From Streptomyces sp. NBC_01231 (GTDB lineage: Bacteria; Actinomycetota; Actinomycetes; Streptomycetales; Streptomycetaceae): DNA of 64,000 nucleotides. The stretch covers positions 8,556,001 through 8,620,000 of the forward strand of contig CP108521.1 in the NCBI GenBank assembly GCA_035999765.1, written 5' to 3'. Made by a program: the position numbers and the translations under genes. Under the pieces are notes generated by a model. The model did no database searches and was not told where the DNA came from. It worked only from the letters and a program-made list of their open reading frames with translations. Below, piece after piece: positions 31,092-41,450 of this stretch. Within the stretch, counting starts at the first letter, position 1. Each line of letters starts with the position of its first letter.

Positions 31092-34000
31092 CGGTTCGGT
31101 CCTTCCGTCCGTGTACGGAGCGACGGGCGCCGCGGGCCGCCCGCTGCCGTTGCGCCTGCTGCTTGGCCCGGTCCAGGCCGGTGGGCCGGTCGGGCGCGGG
31201 GGCCGCCTCGACATCGCCGGAGGCGACTCCGCTCTCGGCCAGGTGCCGGGCGAGCGCCCGCACCGTCGGATGCGCGAACAGGTCCACCACGTCGAGCTCG
31301 CAGCCCAGTTCCTTGTTGAGTGCCGCCTGAGCGCCGACCAGGAGCAGCGAATTGCCGCCCAGGTCGAAGAAGTTGTCGTCCCGGCCGACCCGGTCCCGGC
31401 CCAGCACCGTGCACCAGATGCCGGCGAGCCGCTGCTCGAGTCGGTGTGACTCCTCGCCGGCTTCCGGGGCTTCGGACCGGTCGGTGGCCATGCCGGCCGA
31501 CCGCAGCACCCACGCGTCGCCCTCCGCGATCCGGGCCGTGTCCCGGTACAGCGCGCCGAGGTCGGTGCCCTCGTCGAGGGCGACCCTCGCGGCGAGCCGC
31601 CGCACCTGTCGTACCGGGTCCACGACGTGACCGCGCACCCACGGCGCCGTACGGTCCGCTCCGATCAGGACATGCGGCTCATCCAGGGAGCGCGCGAAGT
31701 CGAACGAACGCAGCGCCGCCGCCGGGTCGAGGACCCGATAGCCCCGGGCCTCGGTCAGCGAGGTGAGCCCGTAACCGCGGCTCATGCCACGCTCGCGCCA
31801 CATGCTCCACGCCAGGCTCTGCCCGGGCAGCCCCAGGTGACGGCGGTGCACGGCCAGCGCGTCCAGGAAGGCGTTGGCAGCCGCGTACGCGGAGTTCATC
31901 GCGCCGCCGAAGTAGCCGTTGACGGAGGAGAAGGTGACGAAGGAGTCGACCGGGTGCTCCGCCGCGACCTCGTGCAGCGCCCAGGCACCCCGCACCTTCG
32001 CGTCCAGTGCCGTGCGCCAGCTCTCCGTGTCGAGCTCGCTCACCGGCCGCTCGTCGAAGGCACCGGCCAGATGCAGCACCGAGGTCAGGGGTACGCCCCA
32101 CGCCTCGCCCGCCTCGCGTACGGCGGCCCGCACCCGCGCGGTGTCGGTGACGTCGGCCCGCGCCCAGCGCACGTCCCCGAGTTGGGCGAGCCGCCGCAGC
32201 TCGTCGCCGGGCTCACCGCGGCCGAGCAGCAGCAGCCTCGTACCGGGCGTCTTGAGCAGATGCTCGGCGATCTCGACGCCCACACCGCCGAGGCCGCCGC
32301 TGATCAGGTGGAAGCCGGCGGTGGACGGCTGGGTGCGCGGCAGCGGGTCGGGCAGGGGCGCCAGGCGGCGCACATACCGGTGGCCGTCGCGGTGGGCGAC
32401 CTCGGCCTCCACGGGCGTGGCCGTCAGCTCGCCGAGCAGCGCCTCCACGTCCCAGTTCGGCGCCACGTCGACATGCACACCCCGCAGCCAAGGCTGCTCC
32501 TCGCGCAGGGACTTGAGCAGACCCACGGACGTGGCGTGGTCGCGGCGCGGCCGGTCGTGCGGCGTGACGGCGTGCGCGCCGGCCGTGGCGAACAGCAACG
32601 GCAGCGGGCGCTTCGGATCATGCCGGTCGATCAGCGCGCGAGCGAAGGCGAGCAGGGACTCGGCGGGGTCGGTGTCGCCGTCCGAGCCGAGGCGGATCAC
32701 GGCGTCGACCTCGCGCCCGTCGGCGCCGAGCCGCTCCAGCACGGCTGCGAAGTCGCCCACTTCAGCGGGCCGTACCCGATAGGCGGCGGCGTCGATCCGC
32801 TCGTACGCCCGCCCCTCGGCGACCACCGTGCACAGCCCGCCCGCAGCCCGCAGCCGTCCGGCCACGCGTGCGGCGGCCTCGGGCTCGCGCCCGGCCAGTA
32901 CGAGGACGTGCCGCCCCGCCGCTGTCAGGGGCGGATGCAGGGCGTCGGCCCGCTGCCACACCGGGAGCAGGAACCAGTCCGGCAGGGTGGCCGCGCCGCC
33001 GAGCAGCAGCTGCGCCTCGCGCACCGCCTCGTCGAAGTCGCCCGCCTCGAAACTCTTGCGGAGCTTGGTGCGCTGGATCTTCCCGATCTCGGTCTTCGGG
33101 ATGTCCTCGGTGCCGACGGGGATGAGGAAGGCCGGGCTCACGCCGATCTCCCTTGTCACCTTGCCGCCGATCTCGCGCAGGGCGCCGGCCGGGTCGTGCC
33201 CCTCGGCGAGGTGGAAGTAGAGGGCGAGTTCGTCGGTGGTCGTGGACGGATCGGAGCGGACCGCGACGGCGGCCGTGAAACTCCGCACCACGCAGGGGAG
33301 TTCCTCGACGCAGGACTCGATCTCGTGACTGAAGTGGTTGACGCCGTTGACGATGATGACGTCCTTGGCCCGGCCGGTGATGTACAGCTCTCCGTCGCGC
33401 AGGAAGGCCAGGTCGCCGGTGTCGAACCAGCCGTCCTCGGTGAACGACTGCGCGTTGGCCTTCGCGTTGTCGTAGTAGCCCTCGGTCACCGAGGTCCCGC
33501 GCACCTGGAGCCGGCCGACGTCGCCCTCGGCCAGGAGGGTGTCCCGGTCGTCGACGACGCGCATGGCGAACCCGGGATACGGCAGCCCGCAGCTGACGAA
33601 CGACTCGTCGTGCCCCGGCGGCTCGGCGGGCAGCACGCAGTCGGTGACCACCGAGCAGGTCTCGGACATGCCCCACCCGGGGTGCATCACGTCCTGCGGC
33701 AGCTCGAACGGACGCAGCACGTGCAGGAAGCGGCGCGCGGCCGAGGCCACGACGACCTCGCCTGCGTTCATCATCAGCCGCATCGGCGACAGGTCCCAGG
33801 TACGGCCCTCGAAGCGATGGGCCTGCTCGGCCAAGAGCCCGAAGGCGAAGTTCGGCGCCCAGGTGACGGTGACCCGGTGCCGGTCGGCGAGGTCGGCCCA
33901 GCGCAGAGGGTCCTGCAGGATCCAGGAGGTCGGCGCGTGGATCTGCCGGCAGCCGAGATACACGTCCCGCAGGTGGAACATCACCACGCCGGTCACATGG

Positions 34001-37000
34001 TCCAGCGGGATCCAGTTGAGGCTGACGTCGTGCTCGCCCATGCCGTTCATCGCCTCGGTGGCCGCCGACCGGGTCAGCACGCCCCGGTGGGTGATCCGCA
34101 CGGCCTTGGGCAGGCCGGTGCTGCCCGAGGTCATCAGCATCAGAATCAGGTCGTCCGGTGCCGCTTCGTGCCAGTCACGGTCCTCGGGCGCCTCGCGCAG
34201 TGCGTCGGCGGTGGTCAGCCGCAGCCCCGGCCAGCCGTCCCGCCCGGCGAGCTCCCGCAGGCCGGGCGCGTCCGACGGCGAGGCGACGATCCACGGCCGG
34301 TCCAGCATCCGCCAGATGCCCTCCAGCTTGGTGACGGCGGCCGAGGGGGTGGCGTAGGAGGTGGGCACGGTCAGGGGCACGGCCACGAACCCACCAAGGA
34401 CACAGCCCCACAGCACGGCCACGAAGTCCTCCGTGTCCGAGCACTGGAGGATGACCTGATCGCCGGGACGCAACCCCTTCTGCCGCAGTCCGGCCAGGAC
34501 ACGCGAGCCCTCCTCGACGAGTGAGGCGTAGCTGCGGCGGGTCTCGCTGCCGTCGGCGCGCACGTGCACGATCTCGCCGTGCGGCTTGGCCGCCGCGCGG
34601 GTGAGGGCTGCCGCCCAGCCGGAGACGGACGGTTCGGGCAGGAGAGGGCCCTCGCTGAGGGCGGGGACGCGATCGGTCCGGGGCGTGGTCTCGGGGGAGG
34701 CCTCCGGCTGGGTCCCGGGCCGGGGCGGCCCCGCGTGGATCCGGCCCAGCTCCTCGGGAATGTCCTCCGGTTCGACCGTCGCCTCGCGGACTCCGGTGAG
34801 CCGTGCCAGTTCCCGCTCCCAGCGGGTGGCGGCGGTGCGGTCGACGGCAGGCAGTGCGCGCAGGGCATCGACGTCGAGTGCGCCGTCCGGGGTGCGAGGC
34901 AGCCCGTTCACGGCCGTGACACGCGCGGCGCCGAGGGTCTGCTCCACCTGGCCGGGCGCGGTGGCCCGGCCGGGCACAACGTACAGCGACGGCGCATCGG
35001 AGGCGTCGCGGGACGGCAGGGCGACCGCGTCCCGCACGCCGGCGACGTTCAGCGCCACGGCGGCAAGGTCGTCGGGCGGGCCCTGAGGACGGGGACGCCG
35101 TGCGGGCAGGTCGCTCACCCGCAGCGCCGGATTCGCACACACGTCACCGAGGACGGCGGACAGCGCTTCGGCGAAGCGGACGGCGGTCTCCGGGGCGAAC
35201 AGGTCGGTGGCGTACTCGACATGGAGGTCCAGGCCCTCGGGCGTGCCCTGCTCGTCGCGCCGTTCAAGAACGTCCACGAAGAGATCGAACTTGGCGGTGC
35301 CGGTGGCCGTGGGACGCAGCGGGGTGCTCTGGTCGCCGAGCCGGAGCACGGCCGGTTCGTTGTTCTGCAGGGCCAGCATGACCTGGAACAGAGGATGGCG
35401 GGCCGGGTGCCGGGGCGGGTTGAGGTCGTCCACCAGCAGGTCGAACGGCAGATCCTGGTGGTCCAGCGCCGCGAGGTCGAACCGGCGGTTCCGCGCGAGC
35501 AGTTCACGGAAGTCAGGATCGTCCGAGGCGTCGGTGCGCAGCACAAGCGTGTTGGTGACCAGCCCGATGACGTCGTCCAGCACGGCTTCGGAGCGTCCGG
35601 CCACCGGCGTGCCGATCGCCAGGTCGGTGCCGGCGCCCCAGCGGGACAGCAACGCGGCCACGGCGGTGTGCAGGACCATGAACAGGCTCGCGCCCTCGGC
35701 GTCCGCCAGCCGCTCCAGCCGCTCGTGCAGCGCCGCGTCCACGGTCGCCGACACACTCGCGCCCGCGCCGCCGGCCACGGCGGGCCGGGCCCGGTCGGCG
35801 GGCAGGGTGCTCTCCTCGGGCAGCCCCGCGAGAACCTCGCGCCAGAAACCGGTCAGCTGCTCCAGACGGCCGGGCCCTTCGGGCGCGGGGGCCAGGACAC
35901 CGCGCTGCCACAGCGCGTAGTCGGCGTACTGCACCGGCAGCGGCTTCCCGTGCGGCGCCCGGCCCTCCCCGCGGGCCTCGTAGGCGGCGCTCAGATCCTC
36001 CGCCAAGGGCCGCAGTGACCAGCCGTCGGCCGCGCTGTGGTGCAGGACGAGCAGCAGCGTGCGGCGCGCCCCGCTGCCGACGACCGCGGCCCACAGTGCG
36101 CTCTCCCGCGGCAGGTCGAACCTGTGCCGGCCCGCAGCGGCGACCTGCGCGTCCACCTCCTCGCCCGGGCAGTCCACGATCCGCAGCTCCGGACGCAGCG
36201 TCCCGGGCGGCAGGATCCGCTGGTGCGCACCGTCCCCGTCGTCCGCGAACACCGTGCGCAGGCTCTCGTGCCGGTTCACGACATCGGCGAGCGCCGCGCG
36301 CAGCGCCTCCTCGTCGAGGTCGTGCTCCAGCGGGACGACCAGCGGGATGTTGTACGTCGCCGAAGCTCCGTCCAGCCGGTTGAGGAACCACATCCGCTCC
36401 TGCGCGAACGACAGCGCCACCCGCGCGGGACGCGCCGCCGCCTCCAGCGGGGGCAGCCGGACCGCCGCACCGGACTCCTCCGTCAGCCGGAGCGCCAGGG
36501 CCGCGGGCGTGGGCGTGTCGAAGAGCACCGTCATGGGGATGTCCTCGCCCGTCTCGGCACGCAGCCTGGCCAGCAGCCGCACGGCCAGCAGAGAGTGCCC
36601 GCCCAGGTCGAAGAAGTTGCCGACCACGCTCACGGAACCCTCGGGCAGTCGCAGCACCTCGGCGAACAGGCGGCAGACCAGCGACTGTTCGGGCGTCGTG
36701 GGGCGCTGCCCCGTCGCGGCGTCGGTGAAGTCCGGCTCGGGCAGGGCCCGCACGTCGAGCTTGCCGTTCGCGGTCAGCGGCAGCGCGTCGATCAGCACAC
36801 AGGCAGCCGGGACCATGTGACCAGGCAGCCTCTCGGCCAGGTGTGCGCGCAGCTCGGCCGGGTCAGGGCGGTGTCCCTCGACGGGCAAGGCGTACGCGAC
36901 GAGCTGCGGGTCGCCGTCCGCGGTCCGCCGCACGACGACCGCCGCCGAGGCGACGTCCGCGTGATCGGCGAGCACGGCCTGGATCTCGCCGGGTTCGATA

Positions 37001-39633
37001 CGGAACCCGCGGATCTTCACTTGGTGGTCGGCGCGTCCTGCGTACTCCAGGATCCCGTCGGCCCTGCGCCGGGCGAGGTCGCCGGAGCGGTACATCCGCG
37101 TGCCGGGCGGGCCGAACGGGTCCTCCACGAACCGCTCGGCCGTCAGCTCGGGCCGAGCGTGGTAGCCGGGTGCCAGACCCGGACCCGACACATAGATCTC
37201 GCCGGTCACCCCGGGCGGAACCGGCCGGAGTGACGCATCGAGCAGGTGGATGCACAGATCGGCCAGCGGAAGGCCGATCACGCTGGGTCGCCGCGGATCG
37301 TCCAGGTGGGCACGGGTCAGGCGCTGGAACGTGGAATGGACGGTCGTCTCGGTGATGCCGTACATGTTGATCAGCGCCGGCGCGTCCAGGCCGTACCGGT
37401 CCGCCCACGGCCGCAGCCGCTCCATCCGCAGCGCCTCACCGGCGAACACGACGTACCGCAGGGCCGTCTCGGCGCGCTCGTCCTCCAGATCCGCCTGCAT
37501 CAGATGCTCGAACGCGGACGGCGTCTGGCTGAGCACCGTGACCCGTTCCTCCCGCAGCAGTCGCAGGAAGTCGCGCGGCGAGCGGGTGACCGCGGACGGC
37601 ACAACGACGAGCCGCCCGCCGTGCAGCAGCGCACCCCAGACCTCCCAGACGGAGACGTCGAAGGCGTACGAGTGGAAGAGCGACCACACGTCGTCCGCGC
37701 CGAAGTCGTAGTGCTCGTTGGAGGCTTCGAACAGCCGCAGCACATTGGAGTGCGGAATGGGCACGCCCTTGGGGCGGCCGGTGGAGCCGGAGGTGTGGAT
37801 GATGTACGCGAGGTCGTCCGGGCCCGTGGGTCCGGTGCGGTCCGCGTCGGTGAGGTCGCCGGGCGGGCGTACGGCGAGGTCCTTGTCGGTCTCCCGGGTG
37901 CCCAGCACGACGGTCGGCGCCGGTATCGCGGGAAGCGCCCCCGCGGTCTCGGCGTCGGTGACGAGCACGGCCGGCGGCACGTCCTCGGTGACGAGCCGCA
38001 GCCGCTCGGCCGGGTGACCGGTGTCCAGCGGCAGATACGCGGCACCCGTCTTCAGCACGGCGAGCAGCGCCACGACAAGGCGTATCCCGCGCGGCAGCGC
38101 GAGCGCGACCATCCTGCCCGGTCCCGCACCGCGCTCGACGAGGAGTCCCGCCAACCGGTTGGCCTCCGCGTTGAGTTCGGCGTAGGTGAGGTGCTCCCGC
38201 TCGCAGGTCACCGCAGTGGTGTGCGGAGCGTGGGCCGCCTGCTCCTCGAAGCGCTGAGTGAGGGTGCCCGTGATGGTGTAGGTGCGCACGGGCCGGGTCT
38301 GCGGCTGCTCGCCCGGCAGCAGCAGCGATACGTCGGCGAGTGCCGACTGCTCGTCCCCGGTGGCGAGTTGGTCCAGCAGGTTGAGGAACCGCCGCAGGTG
38401 GGTGTCCAGTTCGGTCTGCTCGTACGCCGACGGGTTGGCGTCGAACGCCAGCCACAGGCCACCTGCCTCGGCTCCCGGGCGCACACTGATCTGCAGGTCG
38501 TCGACCGCGCCGCCGGAGAGGTGGTGGGAGGTCGAGGGATGCCCGGCGAAGGTCAGGTCCTCGGCGAACGGGACCACGTTGACCACCGGCCCGTACGCCT
38601 TCCGCCCCGCGCCCACGAGGCCCAGGTCGCGGCGCACGAACTCGCCCCGGTACTGCTGATGTCGGCGCAGCGACCGCAGCTCCTCGGCCACGGACCGCAT
38701 CAGATCGCCCACCGGCGCGGTGGGGGAGACGGCGACGCGCAGCGGCAGGATGTCGGAGGCCGTGCCCGGCGTGCGCAGCGCGGCCGAGCCGAGCCGGCTC
38801 ATCGTGGTCAGGCCCAGGACCAGATCGTCGGCGCCGGTCATGCGGTGCAGATACGCGGCGACGGCACCCACCAGCAGGTCGGTGGGGGAGACCTCGAGGC
38901 GGGCGGCCGCCTCGCTCAGCGCCTCGTTCTCGGCGGGCGTGAGGTCGTGGGTGCAGCGCAGGAAGGGCTCCTGGGGCGGGGCCGTGCGCTCGGTGAGGCG
39001 GACCGGGTCGGGCAGACCGGCCAGCCGGGACGCCCAGAACGCGCGGTCCCGTTCGTGACGCTCGGAGGCCAGATAGGCGGCCTCCTCGGCCTGGAGCCGC
39101 GCGACCGGCTCGAAGCCGGCGGGCTCCGGCTCGCGCCCGGCGGCGAGAGCGGTGTACGTGTCGGCGAGCCGACGGGCCACCTGCTTGTAGCTGTAACCGT
39201 CCAGCACGATGTGATGGGCCCGCAGGAACCAGATGAACCGGTCCGGCCCCAGCGTGATCAGCGCGTGCGAGAACAGCGCCCCCGAGACGAGGTCGGTCGC
39301 CGTCGCCAGGGCGCGCCGGATCCAGTCCTCCGCCGCGGCCTGTGGATCGGGCTCGGCACTGACATCGACGCGGTGCAACGGCCAGTCGTCCGGGTCGTCG
39401 ACCGGAACGCAGCGGGGCCCGTCCGGCGTCTCGACGAAACGCAGCGCGAAGGTATCGGCTTCCCTGACTGTGCGGCGCAGCGCGGCCTCGAACAGGCCGG
39501 TGTCGACCGGGCCGTGGATCTCCACGTACTCGCCGGTGTTGTAGGCGGCCGTGTGCGTCGCCAGCCGCCCGGCGAACCACAGACCCTCCTGGGCTCCCGA
39601 CAGCGGGCGATGTTCGTACTGCTGGATTGACAT
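31084..39633 (-). CDS. NRPS with acyl ligase-ketoreductase module (C-A-T-C-AL-KR-T)
   Basis: A 2849-residue protein. Order: C1 (about 10-440, active site HHIVLDG at 140-146); A1 (about 460-960; HTSGSTGRPKG, YGITETT, YRSGDLARR); T1 (GGHSLLAV near 1012); C2 (about 1060-1500, HHSAADG near 1198); a Pro-rich linker; an acyl-ligase-type adenylation domain (about 1660-2200; MLMTSGSTGLPKAV, GWGMSETCS, WFDTGDLAFLRDG); a PKS-type KR with structural subdomain (about 2210-2640; [27 protein letters not shown]); T2 (GGNSLLLV near 2759). My alignment gives A1 a pocket code of D-V-W-S-V-A-M-V, for which I have no confident substrate. C-AL-KR-T resembles alpha-hydroxy-acid modules, which activate a keto acid and reduce it. 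The start at 39633 (MSIQQYEHRPLSGAQEG) follows GAGGGTTGGTGCC. Confidence 0.9.
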   Translation of the reverse strand: MSIQQYEHRPLSGAQEGLWFAGRLATHTAAYNTGEYVEIHGPVDTGLFEAALRRTVREADTFALRFVETPDGPRCVPVDDPDDWPLHRVDVSAEPDPQAAAEDWIRRALATATDLVSGALFSHALITLGPDRFIWFLRAHHIVLDGYSYKQVARRLADTYTALAAGREPEPAGFEPVARLQAEEAAYLASERHERDRAFWASRLAGLPDPVRLTERTAPPQEPFLRCTHDLTPAENEALSEAAARLEVSPTDLLVGAVAAYLHRMTGADDLVLGLTTMSRLGSAALRTPGTASDILPLRVAVSPTAPVGDLMRSVAEELRSLRRHQQYRGEFVRRDLGLVGAGRKAYGPVVNVVPFAEDLTFAGHPSTSHHLSGGAVDDLQISVRPGAEAGGLWLAFDANPSAYEQTELDTHLRRFLNLLDQLATGDEQSALADVSLLLPGEQPQTRPVRTYTITGTLTQRFEEQAAHAPHTTAVTCEREHLTYAELNAEANRLAGLLVERGAGPGRMVALALPRGIRLVVALLAVLKTGAAYLPLDTGHPAERLRLVTEDVPPAVLVTDAETAGALPAIPAPTVVLGTRETDKDLAVRPPGDLTDADRTGPTGPDDLAYIIHTSGSTGRPKGVPIPHSNVLRLFEASNEHYDFGADDVWSLFHSYAFDVSVWEVWGALLHGGRLVVVPSAVTRSPRDFLRLLREERVTVLSQTPSAFEHLMQADLEDERAETALRYVVFAGEALRMERLRPWADRYGLDAPALINMYGITETTVHSTFQRLTRAHLDDPRRPSVIGLPLADLCIHLLDASLRPVPPGVTGEIYVSGPGLAPGYHARPELTAERFVEDPFGPPGTRMYRSGDLARRRADGILEYAGRADHQVKIRGFRIEPGEIQAVLADHADVASAAVVVRRTADGDPQLVAYALPVEGHRPDPAELRAHLAERLPGHMVPAACVLIDALPLTANGKLDVRALPEPDFTDAATGQRPTTPEQSLVCRLFAEVLRLPEGSVSVVGNFFDLGGHSLLAVRLLARLRAETGEDIPMTVLFDTPTPAALALRLTEESGAAVRLPPLEAAARPARVALSFAQERMWFLNRLDGASATYNIPLVVPLEHDLDEEALRAALADVVNRHESLRTVFADDGDGAHQRILPPGTLRPELRIVDCPGEEVDAQVAAAGRHRFDLPRESALWAAVVGSGARRTLLLVLHHSAADGWSLRPLAEDLSAAYEARGEGRAPHGKPLPVQYADYALWQRGVLAPAPEGPGRLEQLTGFWREVLAGLPEESTLPADRARPAVAGGAGASVSATVDAALHERLERLADAEGASLFMVLHTAVAALLSRWGAGTDLAIGTPVAGRSEAVLDDVIGLVTNTLVLRTDASDDPDFRELLARNRRFDLAALDHQDLPFDLLVDDLNPPRHPARHPLFQVMLALQNNEPAVLRLGDQSTPLRPTATGTAKFDLFVDVLERRDEQGTPEGLDLHVEYATDLFAPETAVRFAEALSAVLGDVCANPALRVSDLPARRPRPQGPPDDLAAVALNVAGVRDAVALPSRDASDAPSLYVVPGRATAPGQVEQTLGAARVTAVNGLPRTPDGALDVDALRALPAVDRTAATRWERELARLTGVREATVEPEDIPEELGRIHAGPPRPGTQPEASPETTPRTDRVPALSEGPLLPEPSVSGWAAALTRAAAKPHGEIVHVRADGSETRRSYASLVEEGSRVLAGLRQKGLRPGDQVILQCSDTEDFVAVLWGCVLGGFVAVPLTVPTSYATPSAAVTKLEGIWRMLDRPWIVASPSDAPGLRELAGRDGWPGLRLTTADALREAPEDRDWHEAAPDDLILMLMTSGSTGLPKAVRITHRGVLTRSAATEAMNGMGEHDVSLNWIPLDHVTGVVMFHLRDVYLGCRQIHAPTSWILQDPLRWADLADRHRVTVTWAPNFAFGLLAEQAHRFEGRTWDLSPMRLMMNAGEVVVASAARRFLHVLRPFELPQDVMHPGWGMSETCSVVTDCVLPAEPPGHDESFVSCGLPYPGFAMRVVDDRDTLLAEGDVGRLQVRGTSVTEGYYDNAKANAQSFTEDGWFDTGDLAFLRDGELYITGRAKDVIIVNGVNHFSHEIESCVEELPCVVRSFTAAVAVRSDPSTTTDELALYFHLAEGHDPAGALREIGGKVTREIGVSPAFLIPVGTEDIPKTEIGKIQRTKLRKSFEAGDFDEAVREAQLLLGGAATLPDWFLLPVWQRADALHPPLTAAGRHVLVLAGREPEAAARVAGRLRAAGGLCTVVAEGRAYERIDAAAYRVRPAEVGDFAAVLERLGADGREVDAVIRLGSDGDTDPAESLLAFARALIDRHDPKRPLPLLFATAGAHAVTPHDRPRRDHATSVGLLKSLREEQPWLRGVHVDVAPNWDVEALLGELTATPVEAEVAHRDGHRYVRRLAPLPDPLPRTQPSTAGFHLISGGLGGVGVEIAEHLLKTPGTRLLLLGRGEPGDELRRLAQLGDVRWARADVTDTARVRAAVREAGEAWGVPLTSVLHLAGAFDERPVSELDTESWRTALDAKVRGAWALHEVAAEHPVDSFVTFSSVNGYFGGAMNSAYAAANAFLDALAVHRRHLGLPGQSLAWSMWRERGMSRGYGLTSLTEARGYRVLDPAAALRSFDFARSLDEPHVLIGADRTAPWVRGHVVDPVRQVRRLAARVALDEGTDLGALYRDTARIAEGDAWVLRSAGMATDRSEAPEAGEESHRLEQRLAGIWCTVLGRDRVGRDDNFFDLGGNSLLLVGAQAALNKELGCELDVVDLFAHPTVRALARHLAESGVASGDVEAAPAPDRPTGLDRAKQQAQRQRAARGARRSVHGRKDRTDG

Positions 39634-40063
39634 GGCACCAACCCTCAATGACGCGCGGGATTCACACGAATCACCCGCTGGATGCTGTCGAATGGGGAGT
39701 AAAGGCAGGCGACGATCACCTCCTGCCGCCTCACACTGCTTGACCAGGAGTCGGCCAGTCAAGGCGTTCCAGGGCGGCTCGAGTGACGCACGAATAAGAC
39801 TCGAGGGAAATTCTCGCGCGCTTCTATCGGGTTCAGCCGAAGGGAATTCATTTGAGACAGGGCACCCCCGAGCGCGTGCGGTACCTGGGACTGAGCGGTG
39901 CTTTCCGCTCGATGATTCCTTGAGCTGCGGTCGACTTTTCCTCGAGACGCCGGTGTTCCGTCCCGCCCGCTCCAGAAACCGTTCTATCCTGCCGTGTGAG
40001 CAAGAGAATTCGTCAGTCGTGTTCTCCTGCGGAGTGTGACCGACGCGGAGAAAGGCTGTTTGC
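39634..40063. promoter_or_regulatory. Divergent promoter region between NRPS and PapA-like genes
   Basis: 430 bases without a gene, visibly richer in A+T than the surroundings, lying between two divergent starts, so at least two promoters should be here. CTTGAC (39739-39744) and GTCAAG (39758-39763) form a 6-bp inverted repeat with 13 bases between, a weak operator candidate. No coding frame is convincing; the NRPS frame stays open through here but loses all family similarity. Confidence 0.55.
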
Positions 40064-41380
40064 ATGCGACGCGTGCTGTGCCCCGTGGAAAACCTTTACG
40101 TCGCCCAGCGAAGCAGGGCGGTCCTCTCCTGTGCCCTGGACGGTCCCGTCGACTCGGCGGCCCTGTCCGCGGCGTTCGAGGCGGTCACGGCGGAGCAGCC
40201 GCAGCTGTGGACGCACATCGTCCCGGACGGCGACGGCCACGCCCTCGAATCTCTCCCGGAAGCCGAGCGGCCCCGGCTGCGGATACGCACCGGGGGCGGG
40301 GAGGCGTACGTGGAGGAGCTCAACACCCCGCTGACGGTGGGTGGTCAGCTGACCCGGGCGGTCCTCGTGAGCGACCCCGACGAGGAGCGGCACACCCTGG
40401 TCCTGAGCATCGACCACGTCATCACCGACGGACACAGCGGGATCGCCCTGCTCAACACCCTCTGGGACCGCTACCGGGAGTTCATGGGCGACACCTTGCC
40501 CCCGCGCACGCCCGTGGCCGAATGTCCCGAACCCATCAGCACGCTGCTGCCCCACTCGGACGCGGCCGAGACGACGAAGTACCTGGACCAGCGTGTGGAG
40601 AATGTCGGCCGCCGCCCGGTCGAACTCGTCGCGTACGACGTGAAGGCGACGGAGGAAGCGCCCGAAGAGCCCCACCGCATCGAGGTCCGGCGGCTGCTGC
40701 TCGACACCGAACCGACCACCGGGCTGCGCGAGCGGGCCCGCGCGGAAGGTCTGTCCGTGCACGCCCTGATCAGCGCCGCCCTGCTGCTCGCGGCCCGGCG
40801 GCGCATGGACGGCAGGGACCCGCGCGTCCTGGGCTGCCTGTCACCGGTCGATCTGCGCTCGCGTCTGTCGCCGCCGGTGCCCGCCACCCTCATGGTCGCC
40901 GCGGTCGGCATGCACCTGCAGGCCCTGCCCGTCGGCGAGGACACCGATGTACTGGAGCTGGCGCGTGAATTCGGCGACGGCCTGCGGGACTTCCTCGACC
41001 GCGGCGACCACTTCCGGGAGATGCACATCATGCCGTCGGTCCCGCAGCATCCGACACTCCACCTCGGCACGGTCATCGTCACCAACATGGGTGCCGTGTC
41101 CGGCCCGCGTCTCCCGGAGGGCACGCGCGTCACCGACGTACGGCTCACGCCCGCCCGCGAGCACTACTTCCCGCAGGCCGGCCGCAGCCCGATCATGGCC
41201 TGTGTCACGACGTTCGACGGCCGCCTCGCCATCGAGTTCCCGCACCACACCGCCTGCTTCAGCCGGCCGTTCATGCGCGAGCTGGCCGACGAGGTCCGGG
41301 CGAGCCTGCTCGCCCTCGCCGAGCCCGACCTGGAGCGGCGCCCCGCCGCCACCGTCCGACACCGCGTCACCCGCACGTAG
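40064..41380 (+). CDS. PapA-like acyltransferase (condensation-domain fold)
   Basis: A 438-residue stand-alone protein of the C-domain superfamily. The active-site motif HxxxDG is present as SIDHVITDGHSGIALL (about residues 121-136). The second half (SVHALISAALLLAARR, GCLSPVDLRSRL, VTNMGAVSG, EFPHHTACFS) follows the phthiocerol/phthiodiolone acyltransferase (PapA5) pattern. Such enzymes transfer an acyl chain from a carrier protein to a hydroxyl. It is transcribed away from the NRPS gene, with GGAGAAAGG before the ATG, and ends at a strong terminator. A role in esterifying the NRPS/PKS product is inferred from its position. Confidence 0.8.
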   Translation: MRRVLCPVENLYVAQRSRAVLSCALDGPVDSAALSAAFEAVTAEQPQLWTHIVPDGDGHALESLPEAERPRLRIRTGGGEAYVEELNTPLTVGGQLTRAVLVSDPDEERHTLVLSIDHVITDGHSGIALLNTLWDRYREFMGDTLPPRTPVAECPEPISTLLPHSDAAETTKYLDQRVENVGRRPVELVAYDVKATEEAPEEPHRIEVRRLLLDTEPTTGLRERARAEGLSVHALISAALLLAARRRMDGRDPRVLGCLSPVDLRSRLSPPVPATLMVAAVGMHLQALPVGEDTDVLELAREFGDGLRDFLDRGDHFREMHIMPSVPQHPTLHLGTVIVTNMGAVSGPRLPEGTRVTDVRLTPAREHYFPQAGRSPIMACVTTFDGRLAIEFPHHTACFSRPFMRELADEVRASLLALAEPDLERRPAATVRHRVTRT

Positions 41381-41395
41381 TCGGACCATCCTTCG

Positions 41396-41435
41396 CCCGT
41401 CGAGGGGCACGGCCCCGGCCGTGCCCCTCGACGGG
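41396..41435. terminator. Bidirectional terminator hairpin
   Basis: A perfect 19-bp inverted repeat with 2 central bases: CCCGTCGAGGGGCACGGCC (41396-41414) and its exact complement (41417-41435). It lies between the convergent ends of the PapA-like gene (41380) and the asparagine synthetase gene (41451). There is no T-run, as is common in Streptomyces. Confidence 0.85.
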
Positions 41436-41450
41436 CTCAGTGACGCGAGG

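Noticed and set aside
34564..39630. Large plus-strand frames over the NRPS gene
   Set aside because: Antisense shadows of recognisable C, A, T and AL domains.
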